The notes: a model not told the origin generated them from the sequence alone. A stretch of 64,000 bases of DNA from Sphingomonas sp. HITSZ_GF (GCF_029543155.1 NZ_JARQXA010000001.1:372001-436000), one strand, 5' to 3'; shown: positions 52,190 to 61,341, counted from the stretch's first letter. A program made the numbers and translations.

Positions 52190-53794
52190 TCAGTGCCCCG
52201 CCGCCGACGGATCGTTCTTCATCGGCGCGCCCGGCTTCTGCAGCAGCACCACCAGCGGCACGCTGACCGCGGTCACGATCGCCATCAGCCAGAAGTCGTT
52301 GAGATAGGCGATCATCGCCGCCTGCCGGTTCACTTCCGCATCGATCAGCCCGGTGACCAGCGCGCCCTGCTGGCCCAGGCCCGGGATGATCGAGGCGATG
52401 CCGTTCATCGTCGTCGCGGTGACGTGCTCGCCCAGATACTGGTGGCTGCGCTGGATGTTCTGCGCCAGGATCGCGCTGACCGCGGAGATGCCCACCGATG
52501 CGCCGATGTTGCGGGTCAGGTTGAGCAGGCTCGAGCCTTCGGTGCGGAAATGCGGGGGCAGGCCGGCAAAGGCCAGGCCGTTCAGCGGCATGAACACCAG
52601 GCCCAGGCCCAGGCCCTGGATGAAGCCCGAGATGATGAAGGGCGTGCTGCCCATCTCGATCGTCCAGCCCGACATTTCCCACAGCGATACTGCGGCGATT
52701 GCCAGGCCGATTCCCACCGACCAGCGCGGATCGAGCCAGCCGCGCTGGATCAGCTGCGCGCCGACGAACATGGTCAGCACCACGCCCACGCCGCGCGGCA
52801 TCAGCAGCAGGCCGGTGTCGAACACCGAATAGCCGTAGATGTTCTGCAGCATCGGCGGCAGCAGCGCCATCGTCGCCATCATCACCAGGCCGATCACCAT
52901 CATGAAGAAGATGCCGGTGACGAGGTTGCGATGCTTCCACAGCTCGCGCTCGAACATCGGGTTCTTGCCGGTGAACAGATGGACGACGAACATCCACAGC
53001 GCGATCACCGAGAACAGCATTTCGATCCAGATCTCGGTCGAGGAGAACCAGTCCTGATCCTGGCCGCGGTCGAGCATCAGCTGGAGCGAGCCGATGCCGA
53101 TGGCGAGCAGGGTGAAGCCGAACACGTCGAACTGGCGCTTGCGGATCGGGCGTGAGGGGAGGAGCCACCACAGGATCGCGAAGCAGATCACGCCCACCGG
53201 CAGGTTGACGTAGAACACCCAGCGCCAGTCGAAATTGTCGGTCAGATAGCCGCCGATCAGCGGGCCCATGATCGGGCCGACCATGATGCCCATGCCCCAG
53301 ATCGACATCGCCTTGCCCTGGTCCTTGGGCGCGTTGATGTCGAGCATCACCGTCTGGCTGAGCGGGTTGAGGAACGCCGCCGAGACGCCCTGGAGCAGCC
53401 GGAACAGCACCATCTCCTCGAGCGTCTGCGCCGCGCCGCACAGCGCGGAGGCGACGATGAAGCCGACGGTGGAGATCAGGAACAGGTTGCGCGAGCCGAT
53501 CCGGTCCGAAAGCCAGCCGGTGATAGGGATCGCGATCGCCGAGGCGACGATGTAGCTCGTCAGCACCCAGTTGATCGTGTCGCGCGTGGCGCCGAGCGAC
53601 GCCTGCATGTGCGGGATCGCGACGTTGGCGATCGTCGTGTCGAGGATCTGCATGATCGTCGCCATCATGACGCCGAGGGTCAGCAGGCCCTTGTACTTTA
53701 CCGGGAGAGCGGCGCCGCCAGCTTGCGGGCGGGGAGGCGTAGAGGGGGACGCCTCACCCGCCCTGGTGGCGCGGCCGGGGGCTGCCGTCGCCAT
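52190..53794 (-). CDS. emrB: DHA2-family MFS multidrug transporter, EmrB type
   Basis: A 534-residue inner-membrane efflux pump with 14 predicted helices. Motif A is GWLSDRIGSRNLF, and QILDTTIANVAIPHMQASLG in helix 1 (the LDxTIVNVALP hallmark) marks the DHA2 family. It should work with EmrA and an outer-membrane channel to export hydrophobic drugs or fatty acids. One base after the emrA stop. The N-terminus before helix 1 is Pro/Ala-rich and cytosolic. Confidence 0.92.
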   Translation of the reverse strand: MATAAPGRATRAGEASPSTPPRPQAGGAALPVKYKGLLTLGVMMATIMQILDTTIANVAIPHMQASLGATRDTINWVLTSYIVASAIAIPITGWLSDRIGSRNLFLISTVGFIVASALCGAAQTLEEMVLFRLLQGVSAAFLNPLSQTVMLDINAPKDQGKAMSIWGMGIMVGPIMGPLIGGYLTDNFDWRWVFYVNLPVGVICFAILWWLLPSRPIRKRQFDVFGFTLLAIGIGSLQLMLDRGQDQDWFSSTEIWIEMLFSVIALWMFVVHLFTGKNPMFERELWKHRNLVTGIFFMMVIGLVMMATMALLPPMLQNIYGYSVFDTGLLLMPRGVGVVLTMFVGAQLIQRGWLDPRWSVGIGLAIAAVSLWEMSGWTIEMGSTPFIISGFIQGLGLGLVFMPLNGLAFAGLPPHFRTEGSSLLNLTRNIGASVGISAVSAILAQNIQRSHQYLGEHVTATTMNGIASIIPGLGQQGALVTGLIDAEVNRQAAMIAYLNDFWLMAIVTAVSVPLVVLLQKPGAPMKNDPSAAGH

Positions 53795-53795
53795 T

Positions 53796-54905
53796 TCAGT
53801 TGCAGGCTCCCTTGAACACGACCTTCACGTCGGCCGAGAGGCCGGCGATCAGCGCGCGGGGGCTCTTGTCGTCGATCGCGATGCGCACCGGCACGCGCTG
53901 GGTGACCTTCACCCAGTTGCCGTTGGCGTTCTGCGCGGGGAGCACCGAGAATTCCGAGCCGGTGCCGGCACCGAGCGACTCGACATGGCCTTTCAGCTCC
54001 AGGCCCGGATAGGCATCGAAGCTGACGATCGCGCACTGGCCGACCCGCATCTTGTTGAGATCGGTCTCCTTGAAGTTCGCGTCGATCCAGGCCGGCTTGC
54101 TGGAGACGATCGTCACGGCGGCAAGGCCGGTGATCATCTGCTGGCCCACCTGCAGGCTCTTGGTCTGGCTGACGATGCCGTCGACCGGGGCGACCACGGT
54201 GGTGCGCTGTAGGTCGAGCAGCGCCTTGCTCAGCTGCACGCGGGCCGCGGCGATCTGCGGGTTCTCGCCCGGCACGGCGGCGCCGGTGGCGATCTTGGCG
54301 CGCGCCTCGTTGGCGCTGGCCTGCGCGTTCTGCAACTGGGCGCGGGCCTGTTCGAGCGCGTGCTGGGCGGACTGGAAGTTCGCGCGGGTGGTGAAGCCCT
54401 GCTTCATCAGCGCGTTCTGGCGGTCGTAATTCTCCTGGGCGTTCTGGATCGCGTCCTGCGCCGCCTGGATGTCGGCGCCCTTGCCCTGGAAGCTCACCTG
54501 GTCGGTATTGAGCTGCACCTGCGCCGCGGCGATCGCGGCCTGTGCCTGGGCGACGGCGATCTTGTAGGGCTCCGGATCGATGCGGAAGAGCAGGTCGCCG
54601 GCCTTGACCGCCTGGTTCTCCTTCACGCCCACCTCGACGATGCGGCCGCCGACATCGGTCGAGACCGAGCTCTTGTCCTGCTGGACATAGGCATTGTCGG
54701 TCGAGACGCTGTTGCCGCCCGTCAGGTAGAAATAGCCGACGATCGCCAGCAGCAGCGCGGGCACGCCGAACATCAGCAGCGGGCGCAGCAGGTTGCGCTT
54801 CGGCTTGGCCGGAGCCTCGGGCGCCTCGGGCACGGTGGTGCCTTCGGTCGGGATGGTGATCTTGGTCTCTTCGGACGTTTCGATCTTGGGATCTGCGTCA
54901 GCCAT
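53796..54905 (-). CDS. emrA: HlyD-family membrane fusion protein, EmrA type
   Basis: A 369-residue periplasmic adaptor anchored by one helix (LLMFGVPALLLAIVGYFYL). DNAYVQQDKSSVSTDVGGRI and VKAGDLLFRIDPEPY are lipoyl-domain signatures; a long coiled coil (IAVAQAQAAIAAAQVQLN onward) and a beta-barrel (AVTIVSSKPAWIDANFKETD) follow. The N-terminal 40 residues are acidic and Pro-rich. Start overlaps marR by eight bases, hence marR-emrA-emrB is one unit. Confidence 0.92.
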   Translation of the reverse strand: MADADPKIETSEETKITIPTEGTTVPEAPEAPAKPKRNLLRPLLMFGVPALLLAIVGYFYLTGGNSVSTDNAYVQQDKSSVSTDVGGRIVEVGVKENQAVKAGDLLFRIDPEPYKIAVAQAQAAIAAAQVQLNTDQVSFQGKGADIQAAQDAIQNAQENYDRQNALMKQGFTTRANFQSAQHALEQARAQLQNAQASANEARAKIATGAAVPGENPQIAAARVQLSKALLDLQRTTVVAPVDGIVSQTKSLQVGQQMITGLAAVTIVSSKPAWIDANFKETDLNKMRVGQCAIVSFDAYPGLELKGHVESLGAGTGSEFSVLPAQNANGNWVKVTQRVPVRIAIDDKSPRALIAGLSADVKVVFKGACN

Positions 54906-55344
54906 GTGCGGCCTCTTTGCCCTCTTGAACGTTGGTCAGGTTGTTGCGGAGCGCCTGGAGCGCATCCATCAGTGCGTCACGCTGTTCGGAGTTTAACCCC
55001 TGGAGCGCTTCTTCGATCAATTCCGCGGCCAGCTCCTGCAGCTCTTCGAGCACCGGGCTGGCCTTGTCGGTCAGGTGGATCCGCCAGGCGCGGCGATCGG
55101 CGGGATCGCGTCGGCGCTCGACGAAGCCGGCTTCCTCCATCCGGTCGATCATCCGGCAGGCGGTGATCGGCTCGACTTCGAGATGCTCCGCCAGCTGGCC
55201 CTGGTTGAGGCCGGGGTGGCGGTAGAGGATCTTGAGCACCCGCCACTGCGCCACACTCGCGCCGCTGGTACGCGCGCGCTCGTCGAAACGGCGGCGCAAC
55301 AGGCGCGAGGTATCGCTGAGAAGAAAGCCCAGACTCTCGGTCAT
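54898..55344 (-). CDS. marR: MarR-family regulator of emrAB
   Basis: A 148-residue winged-helix repressor: LGFLLSDTSRLLRRRFDE, QWRVLKILYRHPGLNQGQLA, the recognition helix in EPITACRMIDRMEEAGFVE and the wing RRDPADRRAWRIHLT. It probably binds its own promoter (see the operator entry) and is released by a hydrophobic ligand, opening emrAB. The ATG giving MTESLGFLL is the family start; an open frame continues upstream over the promoter. Confidence 0.92.
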   Translation of the reverse strand: MTESLGFLLSDTSRLLRRRFDERARTSGASVAQWRVLKILYRHPGLNQGQLAEHLEVEPITACRMIDRMEEAGFVERRRDPADRRAWRIHLTDKASPVLEELQELAAELIEEALQGLNSEQRDALMDALQALRNNLTNVQEGKEAAHG

Positions 55345-55350
55345 GCGGCG

Positions 55351-55379
55351 CACATAATAAGCACGCTTATAGATTTCAA
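55351..55379 (-). promoter_or_regulatory. marR-emrAB promoter with an internal MarR operator
   Basis: On the minus strand, TTGAAA and TATGTG stand 17 bases apart. A perfect palindrome ATAAGC-AC-GCTTAT (55357-55370) fills the spacer, typical of MarR sites. The start point would fall at about the A of the ATG (55344), so the message may be leaderless. Confidence 0.6.
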
Positions 55380-55429
55380 TCGGCAACCTGATTGTTTTTT
55401 GCGATGCAGCAATTGCAGGAGTTGGAACC

Positions 55430-55873
55430 ATGGCGGAGGAAATGCGTGGCGGCTGTCAGTGCGGGCGGGTGCGCTACACGGCGACGGTGCACGATGACGA
55501 AGCCTATCTCTGTCATTGCCGGATGTGCCAGCGCGCCACCGGCGGCGTCTCGATCGCGTTCAAGAACGTGAAGAAGGCCGATGTCCGCTGGGAACGCGAG
55601 CCCGAGCGCTATGCCTCCTCGCCGATCGCGCGGCGCGGCTTCTGCTACCAGTGCGGCACGCCGCTCACCTTCGAATTCCCCGACAGCGAGAATATGGACC
55701 TGACGGTGGGCAGCTTCGATGCCCCCGATCGCTTCCGTCCAGTCCATCATTTCGGGGTGGAGAGCATGCACGAACAGTGGCTCGACACCACCGGGCTCAC
55801 GCGATACCGAACCGACGAGAACCCGAACGTCGTCAAACGCTGGATGGACAAAGTTGGCAAGCTTCCCGACTGA
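55430..55873 (+). CDS. GFA-family (glutathione-dependent formaldehyde-activating-like) protein
   Basis: A 147-residue zinc protein of the Mss4-like fold: GGCQCGRVRY, CHCRMCQRATGG and FCYQCGTPLTF hold the Cys ligands. Most members are of unknown substrate; few truly bind glutathione-formaldehyde. Divergent from marR (86 bases) but no site is shared clearly. It overlaps the following hydrolase by 20 bases, so the two are co-translated. Confidence 0.88.
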   Translation: MAEEMRGGCQCGRVRYTATVHDDEAYLCHCRMCQRATGGVSIAFKNVKKADVRWEREPERYASSPIARRGFCYQCGTPLTFEFPDSENMDLTVGSFDAPDRFRPVHHFGVESMHEQWLDTTGLTRYRTDENPNVVKRWMDKVGKLPD

Positions 55874-56627
55874 AACGCACCGCTTCCAAAGCTTCGACGG
55901 CGTCGAGCTGGCCTGGACCGAGATGGGGCCGGGGAACGAGGGCGCGCGCCCCGTGGTGCTGATCCACGGCTATTTCTCCACCGCCGAGGTCAACTGGATC
56001 AAATATGGCCACGCCGCCAAGCTGGCGACGAAGGGCCTGCGAGTCATCATGCCCGACCTGCGTGGGCATGGGCAGAGCGCCAAGCCGCACGATCCCGCAT
56101 CCTATCCGCGCGATGTGCTGATGCAGGACGGGCTCGCGCTGATCGCCCATCTCGGCCTCGCCGATTATGATCTGGGCGGCTATTCGCTCGGCGCGCGCAC
56201 GATCGTGCGGATGCTCGCCAACGGCGCTGCGCCGCGCCGCGTGGTGCTCGCCGGCATGGGGCTCGACGGGCTCACCCATACGCAGGGCCGCGGCCGCTAT
56301 TTCCACCGCGTGCTCACCAATCTCGGCAGTTTCGAGCGCGGTACGCCCGAATGGCTGACCGAGGCGTTCCTCAAGACCACCAAGGGCGATCCCGAGGCGC
56401 TGCTCCGCATCCTCGACACCTTCGTCGACACCCCGCGCGACGCGATCGCCGCGATCGCGCAGCCGACTTTGGTCGTTTCCGGAGTCGAGGATTTCGACAA
56501 TGGCCAGGCGCACGAGGTGGCGGACCTGATCCCGAACGGGACCTATCGCGAGATTCCCGGCAACCATATGAGCGCGGTGACGCGTCCGGAGCTGGGCGAC
56601 GCCATCGCCGATTTCCTGGCGGCTTGA
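55854..56627 (+). CDS. alpha/beta hydrolase
   Basis: A 257-residue hydrolase: oxyanion region VVLIHGYFSTAEVNW, DLRGHGQSAKP, the nucleophile elbow GGYSLGAR, Asp in VSGVEDFDNGQ and His in IPGNHMSAV. The catalytic set is complete. Substrate unknown; esterase or epoxide-hydrolase-type relatives are similar. The TTG start, within the end of the GFA gene, gives an N-terminus that fits (RFQSFDGVELAWTEMG). Confidence 0.83.
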   Translation: MASFPTETHRFQSFDGVELAWTEMGPGNEGARPVVLIHGYFSTAEVNWIKYGHAAKLATKGLRVIMPDLRGHGQSAKPHDPASYPRDVLMQDGLALIAHLGLADYDLGGYSLGARTIVRMLANGAAPRRVVLAGMGLDGLTHTQGRGRYFHRVLTNLGSFERGTPEWLTEAFLKTTKGDPEALLRILDTFVDTPRDAIAAIAQPTLVVSGVEDFDNGQAHEVADLIPNGTYREIPGNHMSAVTRPELGDAIADFLAA

Positions 56628-56687
56628 CCGGCTGGCGGGGCGCGCGCATCGTTCCGCCATCCAGAAAGTCCCAGGGGAAATCTTCAC

Positions 56688-58526
56688 ATGATCCGCACCG
56701 GCATTTCGATGCTCGCGCTGGCCTCGCTGCTCGCCTCGGCGCCGCTCGGCGCACGCGACCGCGACGGCGATACCAGCCAGTCCGCAACTCCCACCGCTGC
56801 CGAGGCCAAGGCGTTCGTCGCCGATGCCGAGGCGAAGCTGTTCGCCCAGGGGGTGATCGCTGCCCGCGCCGATTGGGTGTACAACACCTTCATCACCCAG
56901 GACACCGAAGCGATGACCGCGCGCGAGGGCGCGACGCTCACCAAGCTTCAGGTCGATCTTGCGCTTGGCGCCGCCAAGTTCGCCAATGTCCAGGGCCTCG
57001 ACTACGACACCAGCCGCAAGCTCGGCATGCTGCGCAACAAGATCGTGCTGCCCGCTCCGGTGCGCGCGGGCGCGGCCGACGAGCTTGCCGGCCTCTCGGC
57101 CAAGATCACCGGCATGTACGGCGCCGGCAAGGGCACGCTCGACGGCAAGCCGATCAACGGCAGCGATATCGAAGCGGCGATGGGCGAGGTCCGCGATCCC
57201 GCCAAGCTCAAGGAGATGTGGGTCAGCTGGAACGACAATGTCGGCGCGCCGATGCGCCCCGACTATGCCAAGCTGGTCGGCATCGCCAATGAAGGCGCCA
57301 AGGGCCTGGGCTATGCCGATGTCGGCGCGATGTGGCGTTCGGGCTACGACATGGATCCGGATGCCTTCGCGGCGATGACCGACAAGGTCTGGAGCGACCT
57401 CAAGCCGCTCTACGTTGCGCTCCACACCTATGTGCGCCGCAAGCTCAACGAGAAATATGGCGATGCCGTCCAGGCCAAGACCGGCCCGATCCGCGCCGAT
57501 CTGCTCGGCAACATGTGGGCGCAGGAATGGGGCAACATCTACGACATCGTGGCACCCGCCGGTGCCGGCAATGTCGGCTATGACGTGGGCGAGCTGCTCA
57601 AGGCCAAGGGCTATGACCATCTCAAGATGGTCAAGGCGGGCGAGGGCTTCTACTCGTCGCTCGGCTTCGCGCCGCTGCCTGAGAGCTTCTGGCAGCGCTC
57701 GCAGTTCGTGAAGCCCGCCGATCGCGAGGTCGTCTGCCATGCCTCGGCCTGGGACATCGACAATGTCGACGATCTGCGCATCAAGATGTGCATCAAGGTC
57801 AATGCCGATGACTTCGTGACCATCCATCACGAGCTCGGCCACAACTATTATCAGCGCGCCTACAACAAGCAGTCCTATCTCTATCTCGATGGCGCGAACG
57901 ACGGCTTCCACGAAGCGATCGGCGATTTCGTCGCGCTGTCGATCACGCCCGATTACCTCGTCCAGATCGGTCTGCTCGACAAGGGCCAGGTGCCGAGCGC
58001 GGACAAGGACACCGGCCTGCTGCTGCGCCAGGCGATGGACAAGGTGGCGTTCCTGCCCTTCGGCCTGCTCGTCGACAAATGGCGCTGGGGCGTATTCTCG
58101 GGCCAGATCCCGGCGAACGGCTATCAGGCAGGCTGGGACAAGCTGCGCCTGCAATATCAGGGCATCGTACCGCCGGTGGCGCGCGACGAGAGCAAGTTCG
58201 ATCCGGGCGCCAAGTTCCACATCCCGGCGACCACGCCCTATACCCGCTACTTCCTGGCACGGGTGCTCCAGTTCCAGTTCTACAAAGCGGCGTGCGACCA
58301 GGCCGGCTGGAAGGGGCCGCTCCACCGCTGTTCCTTCTACGGCAACAAGGAAGTGGGCGCGAAGCTCGACAAAATGCTGGCGATGGGCGCCTCCAAGCCC
58401 TGGCCGGACGCGCTGCAGGAATTCACCGGCACGCGCGAGATCTCGGGCAAGGCGATGGCCGAATATTTCGCGCCGCTGAAGAATTGGCTCGATCAGCAGA
58501 ACAAGGGCCAGCCCCAGGGCTGGTGA
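56688..58526 (+). CDS. M2 family peptidyl-dipeptidase (ACE-like)
   Basis: A 612-residue exported zinc peptidase. Signal peptide (MLALASLLASAPLGARD). The zinc motif HHELGHNYYQ (HExxH) lies near 380 and the third ligand Glu in FHEAIGDFVALS, 24 residues on. FTGTREISGKAMAEYF near the end is family-typical. It would release dipeptides from peptide C-termini in the periplasm. It has its own terminator. Confidence 0.92.
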   Translation: MIRTGISMLALASLLASAPLGARDRDGDTSQSATPTAAEAKAFVADAEAKLFAQGVIAARADWVYNTFITQDTEAMTAREGATLTKLQVDLALGAAKFANVQGLDYDTSRKLGMLRNKIVLPAPVRAGAADELAGLSAKITGMYGAGKGTLDGKPINGSDIEAAMGEVRDPAKLKEMWVSWNDNVGAPMRPDYAKLVGIANEGAKGLGYADVGAMWRSGYDMDPDAFAAMTDKVWSDLKPLYVALHTYVRRKLNEKYGDAVQAKTGPIRADLLGNMWAQEWGNIYDIVAPAGAGNVGYDVGELLKAKGYDHLKMVKAGEGFYSSLGFAPLPESFWQRSQFVKPADREVVCHASAWDIDNVDDLRIKMCIKVNADDFVTIHHELGHNYYQRAYNKQSYLYLDGANDGFHEAIGDFVALSITPDYLVQIGLLDKGQVPSADKDTGLLLRQAMDKVAFLPFGLLVDKWRWGVFSGQIPANGYQAGWDKLRLQYQGIVPPVARDESKFDPGAKFHIPATTPYTRYFLARVLQFQFYKAACDQAGWKGPLHRCSFYGNKEVGAKLDKMLAMGASKPWPDALQEFTGTREISGKAMAEYFAPLKNWLDQQNKGQPQGW

Positions 58527-58532
58527 TCCTTG

Positions 58533-58566
58533 AAGGGGCGGGCCGCAGGCTCGCCCCTATTTCTTT
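58533..58566 (+). terminator. terminator after the M2 peptidase gene
   Basis: AGGGGCGGGCC and GGCTCGCCCCT pair with one G-T, loop GCA, followed by ATTTCTTT. Confidence 0.75.
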
Positions 58567-58586
58567 GAATGGAGGGGATTTCCAAC

Positions 58587-59330
58587 ATGCTCAGATACGC
58601 GCTCGCATTCGCTGTCGTTGCGCTGCCGCAGGCGGCCATGGCCCAGTCCGCCCCGGTCGAAGGGCCGGTGACGGTGGAGATCGTCGCCACCGGCCAGGTC
58701 AAGGTGCCCGCCAACCGCTTCCGCTTTTCGGTGACGGTCACCGGCAAGGGCGCGAACGAGAAGGCGGCCGAGGTGGCGCTGGCGGCGAACCGCGCCAAGC
58801 TGATCCAGGCGCTGACCGTCCAGGGCATTCGCGAGGGCAAGCCGCTCGAAGGCGCAGGCAACGGCAATTCGCTCGCCAGCCTGTTCTCGGCCTTTGCCGG
58901 GCGCGGCAAGACGAGCTTCTCGCTCGATCTGGGCGACGAGAACGAGAAGTCGCAATCGACCGCTAGCGAGACGCTGATGTTCGATGCGCCCACCCGCGCG
59001 GGCGCGCTGGCGGCCAAGCCGACGGTCGAGGCCAATGGCGGCAAGATGGCCGACGAGGTCATTGGCCTGCTCGACGATTATGCCGGGCCCACGCGCCGGG
59101 CCAAGGCGGACGCCATTGCCAAGGCGCGCGGCGAGGCGGCCGGCTATGCCGAGACGCTGGGCCTGCGCCGCGCCGCGATCGCCCGGATCAGCGAGAAGCA
59201 GGACATGGTCGCCGGCTCGATGAGCTTCTTCCTCGAGCTGATCTCGATGTTCGCCCCCAAGCCGGCAGGTGCCTCGGACAGCGTTACCGTCACCGCCAAT
59301 CTCGCGGTGGAGTTCCAGCTCAGCCGGTAA
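58587..59330 (+). CDS. SIMPL-domain (DUF541) periplasmic protein
   Basis: A 247-residue exported protein. Signal peptide MLRYALAFAVVALPQAAMAQ. The mature part begins TVEIVATGQVKVPANRFRFS, which is the SIMPL start, and ends SVTVTANLAVEFQLS. The family is related to YggE and oxidative-stress protection in E. coli; molecular role open. GGAGGGG is 9 bases before the second ATG, preferred to the ATG 18 bases earlier. Confidence 0.85.
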   Translation: MLRYALAFAVVALPQAAMAQSAPVEGPVTVEIVATGQVKVPANRFRFSVTVTGKGANEKAAEVALAANRAKLIQALTVQGIREGKPLEGAGNGNSLASLFSAFAGRGKTSFSLDLGDENEKSQSTASETLMFDAPTRAGALAAKPTVEANGGKMADEVIGLLDDYAGPTRRAKADAIAKARGEAAGYAETLGLRRAAIARISEKQDMVAGSMSFFLELISMFAPKPAGASDSVTVTANLAVEFQLSR

Positions 59331-59336
59331 ACGGTG

Positions 59337-59366
59337 CCGCCATCCTGGCGCTCGTCGGGATGGCGG
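59337..59366. terminator. bidirectional hairpin between convergent genes
   Basis: CCGCCATCC/GGATGGCGG, perfect 9-bp stem with a 12-base loop; no T-run. It separates the SIMPL gene and the 45-residue gene and may end both transcripts. Confidence 0.5.
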
Positions 59367-59367
59367 A

Positions 59368-59505
59368 TCAATCCTGCGGCGGATCGCTGTCCGGGATCAT
59401 GCTCTCGTCGGCGATCTGCGCGTCCCATTCCGCCGAGCTGTCGGTGCCGTCGGGCTGGTGCGCGTGCGGCGCCTCGGCTTCGGGCTGTTCCTCGGGATCG
59501 ACCAT
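59368..59505 (-). CDS. 45-residue acidic protein after amn
   Basis: A short gene 11 bases downstream of amn. The product begins MVDPEEQPEAEAPHAHQPDG and is rich in Asp, Glu and Pro, without a hydrophobic segment; it ends SDPPQD. AAGGAG is 7 bases before the ATG, an excellent site. Likely disordered. No function can be told; it could modulate amn or be an independent small protein. Confidence 0.6.
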   Translation of the reverse strand: MVDPEEQPEAEAPHAHQPDGTDSSAEWDAQIADESMIPDSDPPQD

Positions 59506-59516
59506 GGTGCGTCTCC

Positions 59517-60962
59517 TTATCTGAACGGCGGCTCGTTGAACGCGCGCAGCTTGCGCGAATGCAGCTTGGCGCCTTCGCGGCGCAGCTCCTCGCAGGTCTC
59601 GATGCCGATCTTGAGATGCTCGGCGATCGCCCGCTCGTAGAACAGATTGGCCTGGCCCGGCAGCTTGAGCTCGCCGTGCAGCGGCTTGTCCGAGACGCAG
59701 AGCAACGTGCCATAGGGAACGCGGAACCGGTATCCCTGCGCCGCCAGCGTCGCGCTTTCCATGTCGATGCCGACCGCACGGCTCAGCGAGAAGCGCAGCG
59801 CCGATTGCGAGTAGCGCAGCTCCCAGTTGCGGTCGTCGGTGGTGACGATCGTGCCGGTGCGCAGTCGCTGCTTGAGCTCGTCGCCCGACTGGCCGGAGAT
59901 GGTGCCGGCGGCGCGGGCGAGTGCGAGCTGGACTTCGGCGATCGCCGGGATCGGGATTTCGGGCGGCAGCACATCGTCCATGATGTGATCGTCGCGCAGA
60001 TAGGCGTGGGCGAGCACATAGTCGCCGATCCGCTGGCTGGGGCGCAGGCCGCCGCAATGCCCGATCATGATCCACGCCTCGGGACGCAGCACCGCGAGGT
60101 GATCGGTGATCGTCTTGGCGTTGGACGGGCCGACGCCGATATTGACCAGCGTTATGCCCGATCCGTCCTCGGCCATCAGGTGATAGGCCGGCATCTGGTG
60201 CCGCCGCCACGCCGAGCTGTCGTTGAGCAGCCGGTCGGTATCGTCGCCGGCTTCCACCAGGATGCCGCCCGCGCCGGATACGCTGGTGAAGCGGCTGCCT
60301 TCCCCGAGCTGGTCGATCGCCCAGCGGACGAACTCGTCGACATAGCGGTGATAGTTGGTGAACAGGATATATTGCTGGAAATGCTCGACCGGGGTGCCGG
60401 TATAGTGGCGCAGCCGCGCCAGCGAGAAATCGGTGCGCAGCCCGTCGAACAGCGCCAGCGGGCGCGTGTCGTCGCTCGACATCCACAGCCCGTCGGCGAT
60501 CTCGTCGCCGATATGCGCCAGCTCGGTCGCCGGGAAGTGCCGGCCCAGCTCGGTGACCGAGATCTGGTCCATCGCCGCGATATGGCTCGGCTCGAGCACA
60601 TAGGGGAAGGGGATTTCCTGCCGCCCGGTGACGGCATGCACCTCGACGTCATAATCCTCCATCAGCAGCGTCAGCTGCTCGACGAGGTAGCGCGCGAACA
60701 TCGCGGGCTTGGTAACGGTGATGCGATACTCGCCTTCCTCGACCAGCCGGCCGAACGAGCGCGGCGGGGTGGGACGGTTGCGGTCGTTGCTGCCACGATA
60801 GGTCAACCGCAGCTCGGGATAGGCGAAGCTGCCGTCGGTGCGGTCTTCGGGCGCCGGCGGCGTGCCGTCGGCAATATAGCGGTCGAGTGCGGCTTTGAGG
60901 CGATTGACCGAGGCGGTGTAGAGGCGCTCGAGGTCTGCGACGATATCGGAAGCTTGAGTCAT
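59517..60962 (-). CDS. amn: AMP nucleosidase
   Basis: Splits AMP to adenine and ribose 5-phosphate, thus controlling the adenylate pool. The 481 residues hold the N-terminal regulatory part (FAYPELRLTYRG) and the catalytic nucleoside-phosphorylase-like fold with NIGVGPSNAKTITDHL, GHCGGLRPSQRIGDY and VGIDMESATLAAQGYRF. YGTLLCVSDKPLHGELKLPG is diagnostic for Amn over other members. The start MTQASDIVADLERLY follows the usual length. Confidence 0.94.
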   Translation of the reverse strand: MTQASDIVADLERLYTASVNRLKAALDRYIADGTPPAPEDRTDGSFAYPELRLTYRGSNDRNRPTPPRSFGRLVEEGEYRITVTKPAMFARYLVEQLTLLMEDYDVEVHAVTGRQEIPFPYVLEPSHIAAMDQISVTELGRHFPATELAHIGDEIADGLWMSSDDTRPLALFDGLRTDFSLARLRHYTGTPVEHFQQYILFTNYHRYVDEFVRWAIDQLGEGSRFTSVSGAGGILVEAGDDTDRLLNDSSAWRRHQMPAYHLMAEDGSGITLVNIGVGPSNAKTITDHLAVLRPEAWIMIGHCGGLRPSQRIGDYVLAHAYLRDDHIMDDVLPPEIPIPAIAEVQLALARAAGTISGQSGDELKQRLRTGTIVTTDDRNWELRYSQSALRFSLSRAVGIDMESATLAAQGYRFRVPYGTLLCVSDKPLHGELKLPGQANLFYERAIAEHLKIGIETCEELRREGAKLHSRKLRAFNEPPFR

Positions 60963-61003
60963 CTTTCAGGGCTAAGCGCCAAAAATGACTCTGGCAAGAC
61001 CAG

Positions 61004-61053
61004 GGGCCGAGGCAAAGCCCCGGCCCGCTGCCGTCCCTCCCCGAAGGGGAGGG
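61004..61053. terminator. two hairpins in the gap downstream of the DUF883-like gene
   Basis: GGGCCGAGGC/GCCCCGGCCC (loop AAA, one mismatch) and CCCTCCCC/GGGGAGGG (loop GAA). They lie between the minus-strand 85-residue gene and amn and probably end or process the transcript; no T-run. Confidence 0.45.
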
Positions 61054-61064
61054 AGAAATCCGGC

Positions 61065-61322
61065 TTACTTCTTGGCCTTGGGCGCCGGTTCCTTCTCGCC
61101 GCCCAGCTGCGTGGCGGCATAGGCGGCGCCGCCTACCGCGGCGGCCACGCCGGCGGCGATGCCGGCTGCAGCGATCGGATGCTCCTTCACTGCGGTGACG
61201 GTGGCATCGACCGCGTCGCCGATCGCTTCCTGCGCCTGGGCGAGGAAGCTCTTCGCCTGTTCGGTTGCTTCCTCGAGCGTGGTGGGGGTGCTGTTTGCAG
61301 TCGCGGTGTCAGTCTCGGCCAT
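61065..61322 (-). CDS. small membrane-associated protein, DUF883-like
   Basis: An 85-residue protein. The N-terminal half is a charged helix (TTLEEATEQAKSFLAQAQEA), then VTAVKEHPIAAAGIAAGVAA, a Gly/Ala-rich hydrophobic segment that may span the membrane, and a Lys-rich end (KEPAPKAKK). The plan (helix, KEHP, membrane segment) resembles ElaB/DUF883 proteins that tether ribosomes to the membrane in stationary phase. AAAGGGA precedes the ATG by 5-6 bases. Confidence 0.65.
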   Translation of the reverse strand: MAETDTATANSTPTTLEEATEQAKSFLAQAQEAIGDAVDATVTAVKEHPIAAAGIAAGVAAAVGGAAYAATQLGGEKEPAPKAKK

Positions 61323-61341
61323 GACGGTCCCTTTCTGAAAA

